Below are positions 34,310 through 46,035 of a stretch of 64,000 nucleotides of DNA, piece after piece; the first letter of the stretch is position 1; every line of letters starts with the position of its first letter. Source of the DNA: Diploptera punctata (lineage: Eukaryota > Arthropoda > Insecta > Blattodea > Blaberidae); the NCBI GenBank assembly GCA_030220185.1, contig JASPKZ010010272.1, positions 4,017,501-4,081,500 of the forward strand. The letters run 5' to 3'. The translations under genes and the position numbers were made by a program. The notes below the pieces were generated by a model. That model was not told the origin of the DNA. It was given only the letters and a program-made list of their open reading frames with translations, and made no database searches.

Positions 34310-34605
34310 TGAGGAGGGATGCAGCATGGACGGCAGATAGTGAAGGTTTTCTAAGTTTGCCAATACAGGAGTTGTATTACTTCCCTATAGTTTAAATGAG
34401 AGATTTGGAGCTTGATGTTAGTGCCTTCCAGATAAAAAGGCACATAATTTTTTGGACATGGCCTTTGTACATCACAACTCTCTCTGGAAGAAATTTCAAG
34501 GTAGGTTTCGACATGCAATGGTTGGTTGACAGTTTCCTTGGGAGTATAGCTTTTGCCAAGAAGGAAGTAAAGCCATGGGTCCCATGTCTTAGATTTACAA
34601 CACAT
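34310..34605 (-). repeat. Dispersed repeat R, copy 2
   Basis: Inverted relative to copy 1. It also shares CCAATACAGGAGTTGTATTA and CTTCCCTATAGTTTAAATGA with the copy near 56455-56500 on the opposite strand, so the full unit is at least 290 bp. Confidence 0.6.
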
Positions 34606-35585
34606 AAAAGAATCTCAATATTCAAGTTCAAGATCTCTGAAACAATATCTGTCAGCCCTTAACTCTGAGATTTGAATTATAATGCTAATGACCTGAGGAA
34701 TTAAAGGGCACTGCTAAATAAAACTCTAACTTCAATGAAACAAGAACTATAAAATTAGATATAGTGCAAAATTAGTGACATTCTCATACCAATATGTTCT
34801 TACATTTGATATTACCATAATGTCAGGTTACAGCATGAAAAATTAATGAGCAACATTATTAATAAAGTGTTTATAGTTATATTTTTTATTAATGGGATTA
34901 ATTATGAGTTAATATTAGAATATGGGTGAAATGCTTACTTGAAATGAAGTACCAGTAAGGTTATTGGTAAAAATAGTAGATGATAAATTGGTAAATAAAT
35001 TTTTTTCTTAGTCTTGTACACAGAAAATCTACACTACAGCATGGGTTGCATGTGAATGCTTCCACTTTTTACAACTCTGCTTTCTAAAATTGAAATAAAA
35101 TACCATATTTATATTATGGTCCACAGATTTCCGGAAAAATCTAATTAACTTTTAGAACTGTAAAGTAAACATAACGAGTTAAGCTGTCTCAGCGTAGATG
35201 CATCCTTGGTGAATGGTCAAGTTAGTAAAATACTGCCTAATGTATGGAACAAGAGTGGAAGAGCAAAAAGGTCACAAACCAACACTTTTACTCTATCATT
35301 CAATAACTCATTTATTTAATGATACTTGACCTGTACAGTACACAGTGAAAACAATAATATTCATTCTTTGAGTAGAAAAAAAGTAATGTAAATATTTCAT
35401 GATTTATTTATATCAAAACTATATTCAAATTGTGAAATTAGGTATTTAAGAACTTCTTTAAGTGCGCCAAGTGATTTTTTTGTTGAAATCTTTTTAATTA
35501 TTCATATCTTTCAATATGTCTAAGGTAAGTTAAAATCAGAAAAAAAAAAAAGTATTCATACACTGCCTGGGTCTATGTAAACAAC
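34606..35585. other. Intron 1, AT-rich, nothing recognised
   Basis: No coding or repeat signature. Confidence 0.4.
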
Positions 35586-35672
35586 TATAATTATTTATGT
35601 ATAACTGTAGGCTTTCACGCCCGGCGTCTTGATCCCTATTAGGTTCGTCTTCCGGGCATATAGGCCGTGGTC

Positions 35673-35733
35673 CAGTCGTTCTTCTACTCGACGTTTCGTC
35701 TACTGCTGCGGTAGACATCTTCAGGAGATACTG
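35673..35733 (-). ncRNA. Hammerhead-ribozyme-like motif, left arm of Penelope-like element
   Basis: CAGT..CTC, CUGAAGA, U, hairpin GUCUAC-CGCAGCA-GUAGAC, GAAA, CGUC, GAG..ACTG. The helix III part ACGU is self-complementary with no loop, and stem I pairs CTC/GAG and CAGT/ACTG across an internal loop. This follows the type I order of hammerheads reported in Penelope-like elements. Confidence 0.65.
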
Positions 35734-36590
35734 CGTGCTCTCTGTGAACTCCTCAACAGTCGGCTGCAGACTGGCTGGTCGTTGGAAACTCCCTCCCTAT
35801 TTATAGGCACGCCCCTGGTGGAGAGGCGGTTTTCTGCGCGGTCCGTGTTGCGTGATGTTTTGTCCAGGCTTTCGCTAGCAGAAGTCATAGGCTTCGTTGT
35901 CGTATTGTGCAGTGCCGGGATCCAGATTTTGTTTATCTTCATGGTTTCTTCTTTTTTGTTAAAGGAATTTTTGTGTTTATATATTTCAATGGCTTCTCTG
36001 TACAGTCTGGTGTAATAATGAGATGTTTGGGACAATACCTGTGTTTCTTCGAATCTTATATGTTCTTGGTTGTTCATCCAGTGTTCCGCTACGGCTGATT
36101 TTTCCTTTTGTTTTAGTCTGCAATGCCTCTTGTGTTCTTGCAATCTTGTGGTAACCATTCTTCTTGTTGTGCCGATATAAACCTGTCCACAACTGCAAGG
36201 GATGCGATATATACCGGCAGTACTTAACGGATCTCTTGTATCTTTGGCTGGGCGCAGTATATTGCTGATTTTTTGTGTTGGCTTGTAGGTTGTAGATATG
36301 TTATACTTATTTAATATTCGACCAATTCTCTCCGTTATTGTCTTGATATATGGTAGGTACACCTTGCCCTTAGCCTCCTCCTTGTTGCCGTTTTCGGATT
36401 TGTATTTATTGGGATTTATGGCTCGGCGAAAATCTGTTTTGCTGTATCCATTGGATTGAAACGCTGCTTGGAGATGATTAATTTCTTCTTGTAGATACTG
36501 TGGTTCCGAAATCCTTTTGGCTCGTTCCACCAGGGTTTTAATTATTCCGCGTTTTTGTCTGGGATGATGGTTGGACCGCTTATGTAGGTA
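35718..36590 (-). pseudogene. Penelope-like ORF C-terminal part with GIY-YIG, left arm
   Basis: Minus-strand frame from about 36590 through LVERAKRISEPQYLQEEINH, KTDFRRAINPNK and LPYIKTITERIGRILNKYNI, then the GIY-YIG nuclease AGIYRIPCSCGQVYIGTTRR with downstream RLQEHKRHCRLKQKEKSAVA and EHWMNNQEH. GIY-YIG downstream of the RT is diagnostic for Penelope-like elements. Only the RT C-terminal connection and nuclease are present, so it cannot act alone. One residue (Ile) is missing relative to the right arm. Confidence 0.85.
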
Positions 36591-36634
36591 TCTGTCTGTG
36601 TGAGTCTTTTCCAGTGTATGAATACTTTTACCTT

Positions 36635-37546
36635 GGACACAAGGTATACAGGAAAAAGACTCACACAGACAGATACCTACATAAGCGGTCCAACCATCAT
36701 CCCAGACAAAAACGCGGAATAATTAAAACCCTGGTGGAACGAGCCAAAAGGATTTCGGAACCACAGTATCTACAAGAAGAAATTAATCATCTCCAAGCAG
36801 CGTTTCAATCCAATGGATACAGCAAAACAGATTTTCGCCGAGCCATAAATCCCAATAAATACAAATCCGAAAACGGCAACAAGGAGGAGGCTAAGGGCAA
36901 GGTGTACCTACCATATATCAAGACAATAACGGAGAGAATTGGTCGAATATTAAATAAATATAACATATCTACAACCTACAAGCCAACACAAAAAATCAGC
37001 AATATACTGCGCCCAGCCAAAGATACAAGAGATCCGTTAAGTACTGCCGGTATATATCGCATCCCTTGCAGTTGTGGACAGGTTTATATCGGCACAACAA
37101 AAAGAATGGTTACCACAAGATTGCAAGAACACAAGAGGCATTGCAGACTAAAACTAAAGGAAAAATCAGCCGTAGCGGAACACTGGATGAACAACCAAGA
37201 ACATATAATAAGATTCGAAGAAACACAGGTATTGTCCCAAACATCTCATTATTACACCAGACTGTACAGAGAAGCCATTGAAATATATAAACACAAAAAT
37301 TCCTTTAACAAAAAAGAAGAAACCATGAAGATAAACAAAATCTGGATCCCGGCACTGCACAATACGACAACGAAGCCTATGACTTCTGCTAGCGAAAGCC
37401 TGGACAAAACATCACGCAACACGGACCGCGCAGAAAACCGCCTCTCCACCAGGGGCGTGCCTATAAATAGGGAGGGAGTTTCCAACGACCAGCCAGTCTG
37501 CAGCCGACTGTTGAGGAGTTCACAGAGAGCACGCAGTATCTCCTGA
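36635..37546 (+). pseudogene. Penelope-like ORF C-terminal part with GIY-YIG, right arm
   Basis: Starts inside the RT region with LGHKVYRKKTHTDRYLHKRS and NHHPRQKRGIIKTLVERAKR, a characteristic Penelope stretch, and continues as in the left arm: GIYRIPCSCGQVYIGTTKRM, EHWMNNQEHIIRFEETQVLS, ending SSQRARSIS and TGA. The two catalytic tyrosines (GIY, YIG), the Arg (TTRLQEH) and the Glu/Asn region are kept. Open for about 300 codons, but 5'-truncated. Confidence 0.88.
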
Positions 37547-37594
37547 AGATGTCTACCGCAGCAGTAGACGAAACGTCGAGTAGAAGAACGACTG
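37534..37594 (+). ncRNA. Hammerhead-ribozyme-like motif, right arm of Penelope-like element
   Basis: Same motif as the left arm: CUGAAGA at 37543-37549, stem II 37551-37569, GAAA 37570-37573, predicted cleavage after C37577. It directly overlaps the stop codon of the ORF. Confidence 0.65.
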
Positions 37595-37646
37595 GACCAC
37601 GGCCTATATGCCCGGAAGACGAACCTAATAGGGATATAATTATTTA

Positions 37647-38019
37647 ACTTCCACATCCCCCTTTGCATCAATATGTGGTTCAATGGACGACAATGACCAT
37701 AAATTCATCAGTGCCACAAGAAAATTGAAACTTTTGCATCATAATATAAAACCTTTGCCTGAGATAATGGTGAGAGAATGCTTGTGTATTCAGGATATAA
37801 TAAATCAGATGGGAGATGGAAAATCTGTCTTAAATAAACATAAAAGTTGTCAACCTAAAATTCTCACTCCAAGAAATAAGTATTTTACTTCTCAATCTGT
37901 GAAAAAAAAAAAAATGATCCAATAATATCTGGACTTAAGATTTGAAGCACTTCCTAGGGATTGCATCAACTTGTCAATCATGGGAGTGTTAGCATATCAC
38001 AAGGGTCTTTTAGGCTATG
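37647..38019. other. Intron 1, nothing recognised
   Basis: AT-rich; an 80-residue frame at 37683-37925 lacks recognisable motifs. Confidence 0.35.
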
Positions 38020-38465
38020 GAAGTCATAGCATAGTTATTGGCAAGGTCTTCAAATCTCGACTGGCTAAATGTGAGTGATCAGACTAAGAAGCAATCCCGA
38101 GGAAAAATCCAATAGCTTCAACGGCGAAGGAGATTCTTGGTTCCCAATGGCAAAAAAAGGCTGAAGAAATAACCTAATCTAACCTGCTGTCTTGCAGATA
38201 GAAATTGGTAAGAAAATCTTGATCAAAAATCACCTGGTCCTCCAGGTTGGGAGTTAGGTGGATAGGTAATGACCCCTCTTATAAAAATCCCATCACAGAA
38301 AATCAAAGTGTTGCCTTGGATTGGAAGACATCAAGGAAAAGACCATGAAGAGTCAATAGCAGAAACATGGAAAGCGACTCCACAAATAGTAAAGAGTGGA
38401 GGCAATGGGTGAAAGAAGCCAAGGCCTGATTTGGGATATAGCGCTACAGAAGAAGAAGATTGAAG
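38020..38465 (+). mobile_element. Probable LINE 3' end, family D
   Basis: Broken frame with NSKEWRQWVKEAKA followed by a stop and an (AGA)n run matches the usual last residues of insect LINE ORFs (..EWRRWVEEAK..). Weak in its 5' part. Confidence 0.45.
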
Positions 38466-39710
<1,245 letters not shown>

Positions 39711-39804
39711 AAAATATAAAATTATGAAATATTTACCTGAAAGGTAAATTTTATATTTTAATTTTGAATAATACCTCAATGGAACTTATCATGAATCTTA
39801 TTAA
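39711..39804 (+). mobile_element. Internally deleted copy of the 22.2-kb foldback
   Basis: Left end AAAATATAAAATTATGAAAT and the right tail TTTTGAATAATACCTCAATG..GAATCTTATTAAT match 22194-22213 and 22487-22534; almost the whole palindrome is gone. TTTTAAAGAATT and TTTTAAATAATT on either side look like a diverged target duplication. Confidence 0.6.
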
Positions 39805-40944
39805 TTTTAAATAATTTAGAAATTATTGCAAACTGCCACCAAAGGTAATATAATAATTGCTCTATTTCACCTGGCAGAGTTAAGGCCTTACCTATTACTC
39901 AACTAGGTTATATAAATTTATTATAATCACTCTTATAACTTAGTTACATATTTAAATAAAGTGAATAGTAAAGTAAAAAAATTCATAGCAGGCTTACAAC
40001 AATATAATTCCTTTATAAAATATGTGTTGATTTATTCTAAACATAACAAGTAAAAGATACAAAGTAGAAAATGGAGGGGAAAAAATTAAAAAAACTGCTA
40101 ATGACAAAGAATAAATTTCATTTTTTTGATGGAGAAAAATTAATTACCTACAAGTAACTAAACAGGCTTGACTTAAAAGTATCAAGTGATATACACAAAA
40201 ATCACAACATTAGATATTGTAAAAACTAGTCCTTTCCATAATAAAATCCAGAAATGAAGAACAAAGATTAAAGATGTAAGAATAATACTTTAGGATATAA
40301 TTATATTAGAGTGAAAGAGTTAATATGTCAGAATTTGTTTACAAACTGAAGTATAAACACTAGGCAGATAAAATGCCAATCTCTAAGAAACAATGTTACC
40401 GACCCAGAACTTAAAACATAAGAAAGAAAACAAAAATATAATCACAAAAAATCAAAATACCTTCATCATTTTAATTGGTTTGGTTAATATAAATTATTAA
40501 TCTATATTCCATGATTTCAAGTGAAATGTCCTTAATTTCACAAAGTTGACCAGAATAAAAAGAAAAAGAAGAAAAAAACAATATTTCAGGACTTAAAACA
40601 CAGTACCAGAATATTATATTAGAGAACCAAAAGAAATTACCATAAATCTGGAGCTGAACTTTATAGAAAATGATGTGCTCATTTTGAAGACTACAAAATT
40701 TTCCTATCATGCTTAGTTAAAGAGATTCAGAGAAAAATAAAATTCTCAAATTTTTAATTTGGGAATTTAAATATTAATTGCATTTTTTAGGGCATAAAAA
40801 GTACACTCTCACTCAGAAATCATGACCGCTTGAAATATTCAAAGTCTCATGTCTTCTGCACTGCGCATGCGTAGCTTTGTTTACACAAATACTATACATA
40901 TGATGTTTTTATTATTAATTTAACATTTCTCAATGAAAGATAAA
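39805..40944. other. Intron 1, nothing recognised
   Basis: AT-rich sequence with no element ends recognised. Confidence 0.35.
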
Positions 40945-41155
40945 TTAAATTTTGAAGAGAAAAATTTTCGCCCAGACAGGGACTTGAACCCGGGACCCTT
41001 GGCTTTCCGGGCCAAGTGCTCTACCAACTGAGCTACCGAGGCGAGTTACGATCTAGACGCAAATTTTTCTCTTATATACGTTGTAATTCCCTATCGCCAA
41101 ATGCTTTTGAAACCATTGTTTCTATCTTTGCAAATGGCGGCTTCTTAGTTAAGAA
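40945..41155 (-). mobile_element. tRNA-core repeat T, copy 1
   Basis: The minus strand has a 5' block (AAGAAGCCGCCATTTGC, CAATGGTTTCAAAAGC, TATATAAGAGAAAAATTTGC), then a 75-nt tRNA-like core (40969-41043), then AAAATTTTTCTCTTC. The core folds as D arm GCTC..GAGC, anticodon stem TTGGC/GCCAA and T arm around GTTCAAG. Confidence 0.75.
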
Positions 41156-41544
41156 GACATTTATTGGAAATTTAACATTACATTATATTTAAGTAGCTTA
41201 TATTCGCTTATTTGGTTCAGTAGTCCCAAATATGTTATAGATCAGACTGGATAATGTATACTGATGCTCTGAAGAATATAATATTTGTATGAACTAAATA
41301 GAGATATTTTAAGTGAATTTAAAATCTTGCACGTAATTTGTATAGTGAACAAGATGATAAATACACCCTATGTTATCACAGTTACAATAGCATAGTACAA
41401 GAACCATGATAGACACTGAAATACAATGTTCTCCAGCCCAAATCCCAAGCAATATTTGTTTTATAAACAGATTTCTCAAAATAGATCTAAAAAATTAAAA
41501 TACGTTTTCTTACTGCAAAATACAATGAACCTGACCTTGTCAAT
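41156..41544. other. Intron 1, nothing recognised
   Basis: AT-rich. Confidence 0.35.
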
Positions 41545-41815
41545 TTTATTAAGTTAAAGAAATTAGAATGGGCTGGCCATGTACAAAGGCTCTCAACAGA
41601 CCAAGCACCAAAAAAGGAGCTTACAGCAAGTTTTATGGGGAATACAGGGTTGGAAGACCGAAAAAACGATGGGAGGATGGTATTAAGGAAGATGCTGCAA
41701 ACCTACAACTGGAGGCTTGCTGCGCAAAATAGAAATGATTGGAGGCAGAAGTTAAGGGAGGCCAAAGCTCGAATTTGAGCCAATCAGCCATTGGATGGAT
41801 GGATTTCTTACTGCA
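41545..41815 (+). mobile_element. 5'-truncated LINE end, family E
   Basis: Encodes KLEWAGHVQRLSTDQAPKKE, then with a frameshift GRPKKRWEDGIKEDA and NRNDWRQKLREAKARI, and ends with a (GGAT)n-like tail ATTGGATGGATGGATT. Same protein region as families A and B. Confidence 0.75.
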
Positions 41816-42429
41816 AAAGGCTATTTGTCTACACATTAAGTGAATATAAAACAATACACAATAAACAGGAAAAAATTACTAGCAGACAATGGACAGGTTG
41901 CTGCCTGTAGAGAAAATGTATAACTATGGCCTATAATGCCATCCCTGTAATTTAGTACGCCTATTATATTTTAAGCAATTTCAGATATGAAGGGTCCAGG
42001 GGAAAAACGATGAATGTCACAAAATCACAAAAACTGAGGTTTCATATTCTTAGTGTTTGTACTGTTCCCTAGTAACATTTAAAAGGCGAAAACTGTTTAA
42101 AGAAGCTATGGGTTACGTTTTATAAGGCTTTGAAAATAATGTGTACAGGGAAATGATATAGCGTTTCAAAACTTAAAATTCATTTATCTCAGTTTGAGTT
42201 TAATGTGACATTCATCGTTTTTCCCCTGGACCCTTCATATGTGAATAAATTGCACAATCCTGAATGTGTTCAGTTTTAAATATAATATAATTGCTTAATA
42301 AAGAAAGCAGAATAATGTTCCATATCCTATTTTCGGTAATAACGCAACGACATCTCTTAGAATGTTCATAAACAAATGTAATTTAGACTTCTTTCCCTGC
42401 ACTATTTTACTTTTGTCATAACCCCTGAG
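41816..42429. other. Intron 1, nothing recognised
   Basis: AAGGGTCCAGGGGAAAAACG at about 41990 has an inverted counterpart at about 42218-42236, enclosing 210 bp; possibly a short MITE-like unit. Confidence 0.35.
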
Positions 42430-43520
42430 AATGGCAGACATGCAAGATCTATGTTTGCAGTACAACAGGTACATAGGACTCATTTGCACCACTCTTTCCT
42501 CTGCTGCAGCAGGAAGAAAGCTTGGAATTCCAGTGTCTACGGTAAGAAGGCAGGGGCATGCCGTAGCGTAGTGGTTAAGGCACTGCACTACAAGCCGGAA
42601 GGTCGAGGGTTCGAGTCCCGGTGGGGCCAGGATTTTTAAACTGACCCAAACCTTCTGGCGGCACTATGGCCCTGGGGTCGACTCAGCCTCTAACTGAAAT
42701 GAGTACCAGACGTTTGTTCTGGGGTAAAGGCGGCCGTCACGCAGGGCTGACAACCCGGCTGACATCAAGTGCCGATTGTCAAGAAAAAGTGGGAGCCTTA
42801 ACCTCCTACTACCCCAAGGGCCTCCTGAGGCCTGTAGTGGGATCACTTTACTTTTTTTTACGGTAAGAAGGAAGTCAATTAGTTTTGCCTAGTAAGAAAT
42901 TCTTTAATACCTGGAATTTCATGAATTTCTTCCCAGAGAGATAACACAAATTTAATTAGGAAAGTTAGTTGTCAGTTATTTCTAACCCCTGAATTAATAA
43001 TCAGATCTAATATTTCGGGCTGTGCAGCAACCGCTAAAAGATGTCTCAATAGCCATGTTATAAGGACCTGTCGAGCTGCCAGGAAGATTAGGTTTGATAA
43101 GCAGATCATAGATCATCCAGTCTTCGCTTCTACCCAAGAGGACTTTTATTGAGCAATGTAATTTTCTTTGAAGAAGTATTGTCTTGAGTGTGAATGACGG
43201 TCCTGTCCATGTATATCACATGGATGGCTACTGATATGTATCCAGTTGCGAGATTGGGTCACATAAATGTATCATGTTGGGCTGGATGTCATTTGATATG
43301 AGAGGAACTCTAGAACGTATCCACAGGAGGTTCAACATGGCTGCCTATCTCCATATTTCGGAGAATACATTAGTTCCTTCCATTCAGGAGCATCGTTATC
43401 CTCAAGGAGTGCGTGTGTTTCAAAAGAATAACCATCCAATCACCATACTAATTGGGTTAAAAGATGGTTTCGGGGGAAGTGTGATGTCCATCTCTTGGAC
43501 ATATTTTATTATAAAATTTA
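42430..43520 (+). pseudogene. Tc1-like transposase remnant split by a SINE
   Basis: Before the SINE, SSAAAGRKLGIPVSTV resembles a transposase helix-turn-helix. After it, scattered frames give VNDGPVHVYHMDGY, MLGWMSFDMRGTLERIHRRF, YLHISENTLVPSIQEHRYPQ and VFQKNNHPI, the order of a Tc1-like catalytic core, but with catalytic Asp positions changed and many stops. No inverted termini identified. Confidence 0.65.
42551..42858 (+). mobile_element. SINE family 2, full length, with 13-bp target duplication
   Basis: TACGGTAAGAAGG flanks both sides (42538-42550 and 42859-42871). Head GCCGTAGCGTAGTGGTTAAG (A box) and GGTTCGAGTCCCGG (B box), body GGCGGCACTATGGCCCTGGG, end CCTGTAGTGGGATCACTTTA and a T-run. 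Best reference copy of this family here. Confidence 0.9.
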
Positions 43521-43704
43521 AAAGAAACAGCAAAACAAATTACCTCTAGGAATATGAGAAATTGACCAATAGTTAAAATACGAGTATAATCTCCAGTGAA
43601 TGACTGCTAATAGCAAATATCAGTAGCTACTACTTTAATTAGGTTCAATAATGAATGATATACCATGGATCATACTTTGTAATATTCAAAATATATTGGA
43701 GTTT

Positions 43705-43815
43705 TCTGAAAAAAAAAAATTAATACTTGAACCGGAATTGAACCCTGGACTTCTGACTCTATGCATCAGTGTGCAGTCTGTTAAACCATTCAAGACCTGA
43801 AACAATCATAACATT
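43705..43815 (-). repeat. tRNA-like SINE fragment, related to the 4.5-kb foldback arms
   Basis: AATACTTGAACCGGAATTG, AACCCTGGACTTCTGACTCT and GTGTGCAGTCTGTTAAACCA parallel the left arm at 4498-4575. Single copy, not inverted here. Confidence 0.55.
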
Positions 43816-44223
43816 TCCTTTCCTCTCATATAATTATCTTATGTCTGAAGGCAGATAGTCAGCACTATTAACAATATCATCAGACTTCTGTTAGAAGTAT
43901 TAACAATAATTTTACATTACTTTTAAGCAGTAAAGCTTAATAATTTTTCTTCTCAAAAAATTAATTTGTCCAGGAGTGGACTATGTTAACCTAAATATAA
44001 CATAAAAAAAATATGTTGGAGTATTTAATAATGTATACTTTATATGCTCATAATTAGTAGGTTTTACATAATTTTGCACTACCTGAGCAGTTGTGAAGGC
44101 TGGTTTTGGTAAGCACTTACTTTGGAGGGCAAGGACTGTATAGTAGTTTAATATTTTTAGGGAAAATTAATCAATGGGGTATTAAATTTTTCATGATAAT
44201 TAACACCATTATTTTTTTTTCAG

Positions 44224-44333
44224 ATTTGCCATCAGAAAAGCTGCACACACAGACACTGCAGCTTCATGTATTTGATTATGATCGAATTACTCGAGATAAC
44301 TCCATTGGAGAGGTGTTACTTCCTCTCTGGCAG
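44224..44333 (+). CDS. Synaptotagmin, second coding exon (end of C2A)
   Basis: Acceptor is a T-run ending CAG at 44223; donor CAG/GTAAAC. The split codon G + AT gives Asp136. The exon carries the second half of C2A, including loop 3 VFDYDRITRDNSIGE. Asp153 and Asp155 are present, but the position equivalent to the last loop Asp is Asn161. With the loss in loop 1, C2A is unlikely to bind calcium in the classical way (inference). A mariner-superfamily element starts only 30 bp after the exon. Confidence 0.87.
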
Positions 44334-44363
44334 GTAAACTACACTCCGATTATTATCATTATA

Positions 44364-46033
44364 CAGGGTATATCAAAAAGGATGGCGCAAAACTTACATG
44401 GTTGAAAGTACACGATAATAGAAGCAACAATGTCCCAGTAAACATGGGTCCACAAACGAGCTGTTTGCGAGATAATTATAAATATATGGTTACAAGCCGC
44501 CACTGATGTCATTGTTTGTAACATTGTACGGTTTACTCCTTGTGCACTTGAAGCCGTCCTATGTTCTTTGTTTACAAAACTGAACATTGCAAAGAGGTAG
44601 AGTTGTAATCAAACCATACACGCAGAATGTACAGGACAGATACAGTACACAGTCTCAAAAGGTATCAGTCTCGTCTGAGGAGTGCCATTTGTGCTGTGTT
44701 GTAGTTACAATGGAACCTTACAGTAACGAAGAGTATGCAGATATGCATTTCATGTACAGTAGGGCTTATGGCAATGCACGGGAGGCTGCACGCTTGTACC
44801 AAGAAACATATCCTAATCGAAGACACCCCGAAAGTCGTACATTTACAAGGGTCCATCAGTGCCTGAGAGAAAATGGGGGTTTTGCACATGGCAGAGCAGT
44901 AGGTAGGCCTGCTCGCATTATGCCTGAGGTTGAGGATATGGTGTTGGAAGCAGTACAGCTCTCTCCAGGAACCTCGACGAGAAGAATTGCCACACAAGTG
45001 CCTGTACTAAGCCACAGTAGTGTATGGAGAATTTTATAGCGCAATTTACTGTACCCTTACCACCTCCAACGAGTTCAATGTCTCAATGATGCGGACTTTG
45101 TTCCTAGAGTGATGTTTTGTCAGTGGATGCAATAACAGACTGTAGTCAACCCTCGTTTCGCATATAACATTTTATTTACAGACGAAGCAGGATTCACACA
45201 CGATGGTGTTTTTAATTATCATAATACACATTTTTGGTGTGAAATAAACCAACATGCTGTTCATGAGTCACCACATCAGCACCGTTTCTCACTGAATGTG
45301 TGGTTAGGGGTACTAGGTGATCATCTCATTGGACCACACATTCTTCACGAAAACTTAATGGACGGAGGTACCTTAGGTTTCTGCGGCATCATCTTCCAAG
45401 ATTGTTTGAGGATGTTCCCCTTCAGCAACGTCGGAGTTTGTGGTACATGCATGATGGAGCTCTGGCACATGTTGCTGCTGCTGTGAGATTGCATCAAACG
45501 CGCAGATACGGCCAAAGATGGATAGGTCGAGGCGGATCTGTACCTTGGCCTCCAAGGTCACCTGATCTAAATCCTTTGGATTTTTGTGTCTGGGGTCACC
45601 TCAAAAGCGAAGTGTACAGCACACCCGTTAACATGGTTGAAGAACTGGAGCAGAGTGTTGTACATGCTTGTCAAGAATTCAGAAATGATCCAGGGGTTTT
45701 CGAAAGAATTTTACATTCATTGTAGAGACGAGCACAGTATTGCATCCAGATGCAAGGAAGACACTTTGAACACCTCCTTTAACAGGTAACCTATAAGTGA
45801 CGTGAACTGTGAAATAAATGAGATGAAAAATTAATAGGAAAGTCTAAATTCAAATTAATTTGTACTAACTAGTTCGATGTTTACAATGAAAGCAGTGATG
45901 GCTTGTGACCATACATTCATAATTATCTCGTAAATGGCTTGTTTGCGGACCCATGTTTACTGGGACATTGTTGTTTCTATTATCGTGTACTTTCAACCAT
46001 GTAAGTTTGCGCCATCCTTTTTTATACACCCTG
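44364..46033 (+). mobile_element. Mariner-superfamily DNA transposon (DD41D) with TA target duplication
   Basis: TA at 44362-44363 and 46034-46035. Inverted repeats of about 150 bp start CAGGGTATATCAAAAAGGAT (left) and the matching CAGGGTGTATAAAAAAGGAT (right, - strand). It encodes one + strand transposase, inactive. It sits in synaptotagmin intron 2, starting 30 bp after the exon 2 donor. Confidence 0.92.
44710..45782 (+). pseudogene. DD41D transposase, inactive
   Basis: Starts MEPYSNEEYADMHFMYSRAY, the N-terminal domain common in this insect group (DUF4817-like), then a helix-turn-helix (TSTRRIATQVPVLSHSSVWR). Catalytic Asp residues are in LFTDEAGF, MHDGALAH and SPDLNPLDF, with 41 residues between the last two, a spacing described for rosa/Visitor-type elements. 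Stops at 45037 and 45133, a frameshift near 45370 and a stop at 45723 make it non-functional. Confidence 0.88.
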
Positions 46034-46035
46034 TA

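Larger units (their letters stand above)
35598..37634. mobile_element. Penelope-like retroelement insertion, palindromic, with 12-bp target duplication
   Basis: TATAATTATTTA flanks both sides (35586-35597 and 37635-37646). Two arms of about 980 bp (35633-36612 on the - strand, 36651-37634 on the + strand) are almost identical inverted copies around a 38-bp centre. The left arm has 35 extra outer bases (35598-35632), resembling the short one-sided extension known from Penelope. Each arm encodes the end of the Penelope ORF with a GIY-YIG domain; the RT palm is absent. Confidence 0.9.

Noticed and set aside
35721..37546. A host gene pair in head-to-head orientation, from the long open frames.
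   Set aside because: Both frames are the same GIY-YIG sequence in inverted arms within one target duplication; they belong to a Penelope-like insertion.
45298..45789. Several independent ORFs in the 44-46 kb region.
   Set aside because: They are fragments of one frameshifted DD41D transposase in overlapping frames.
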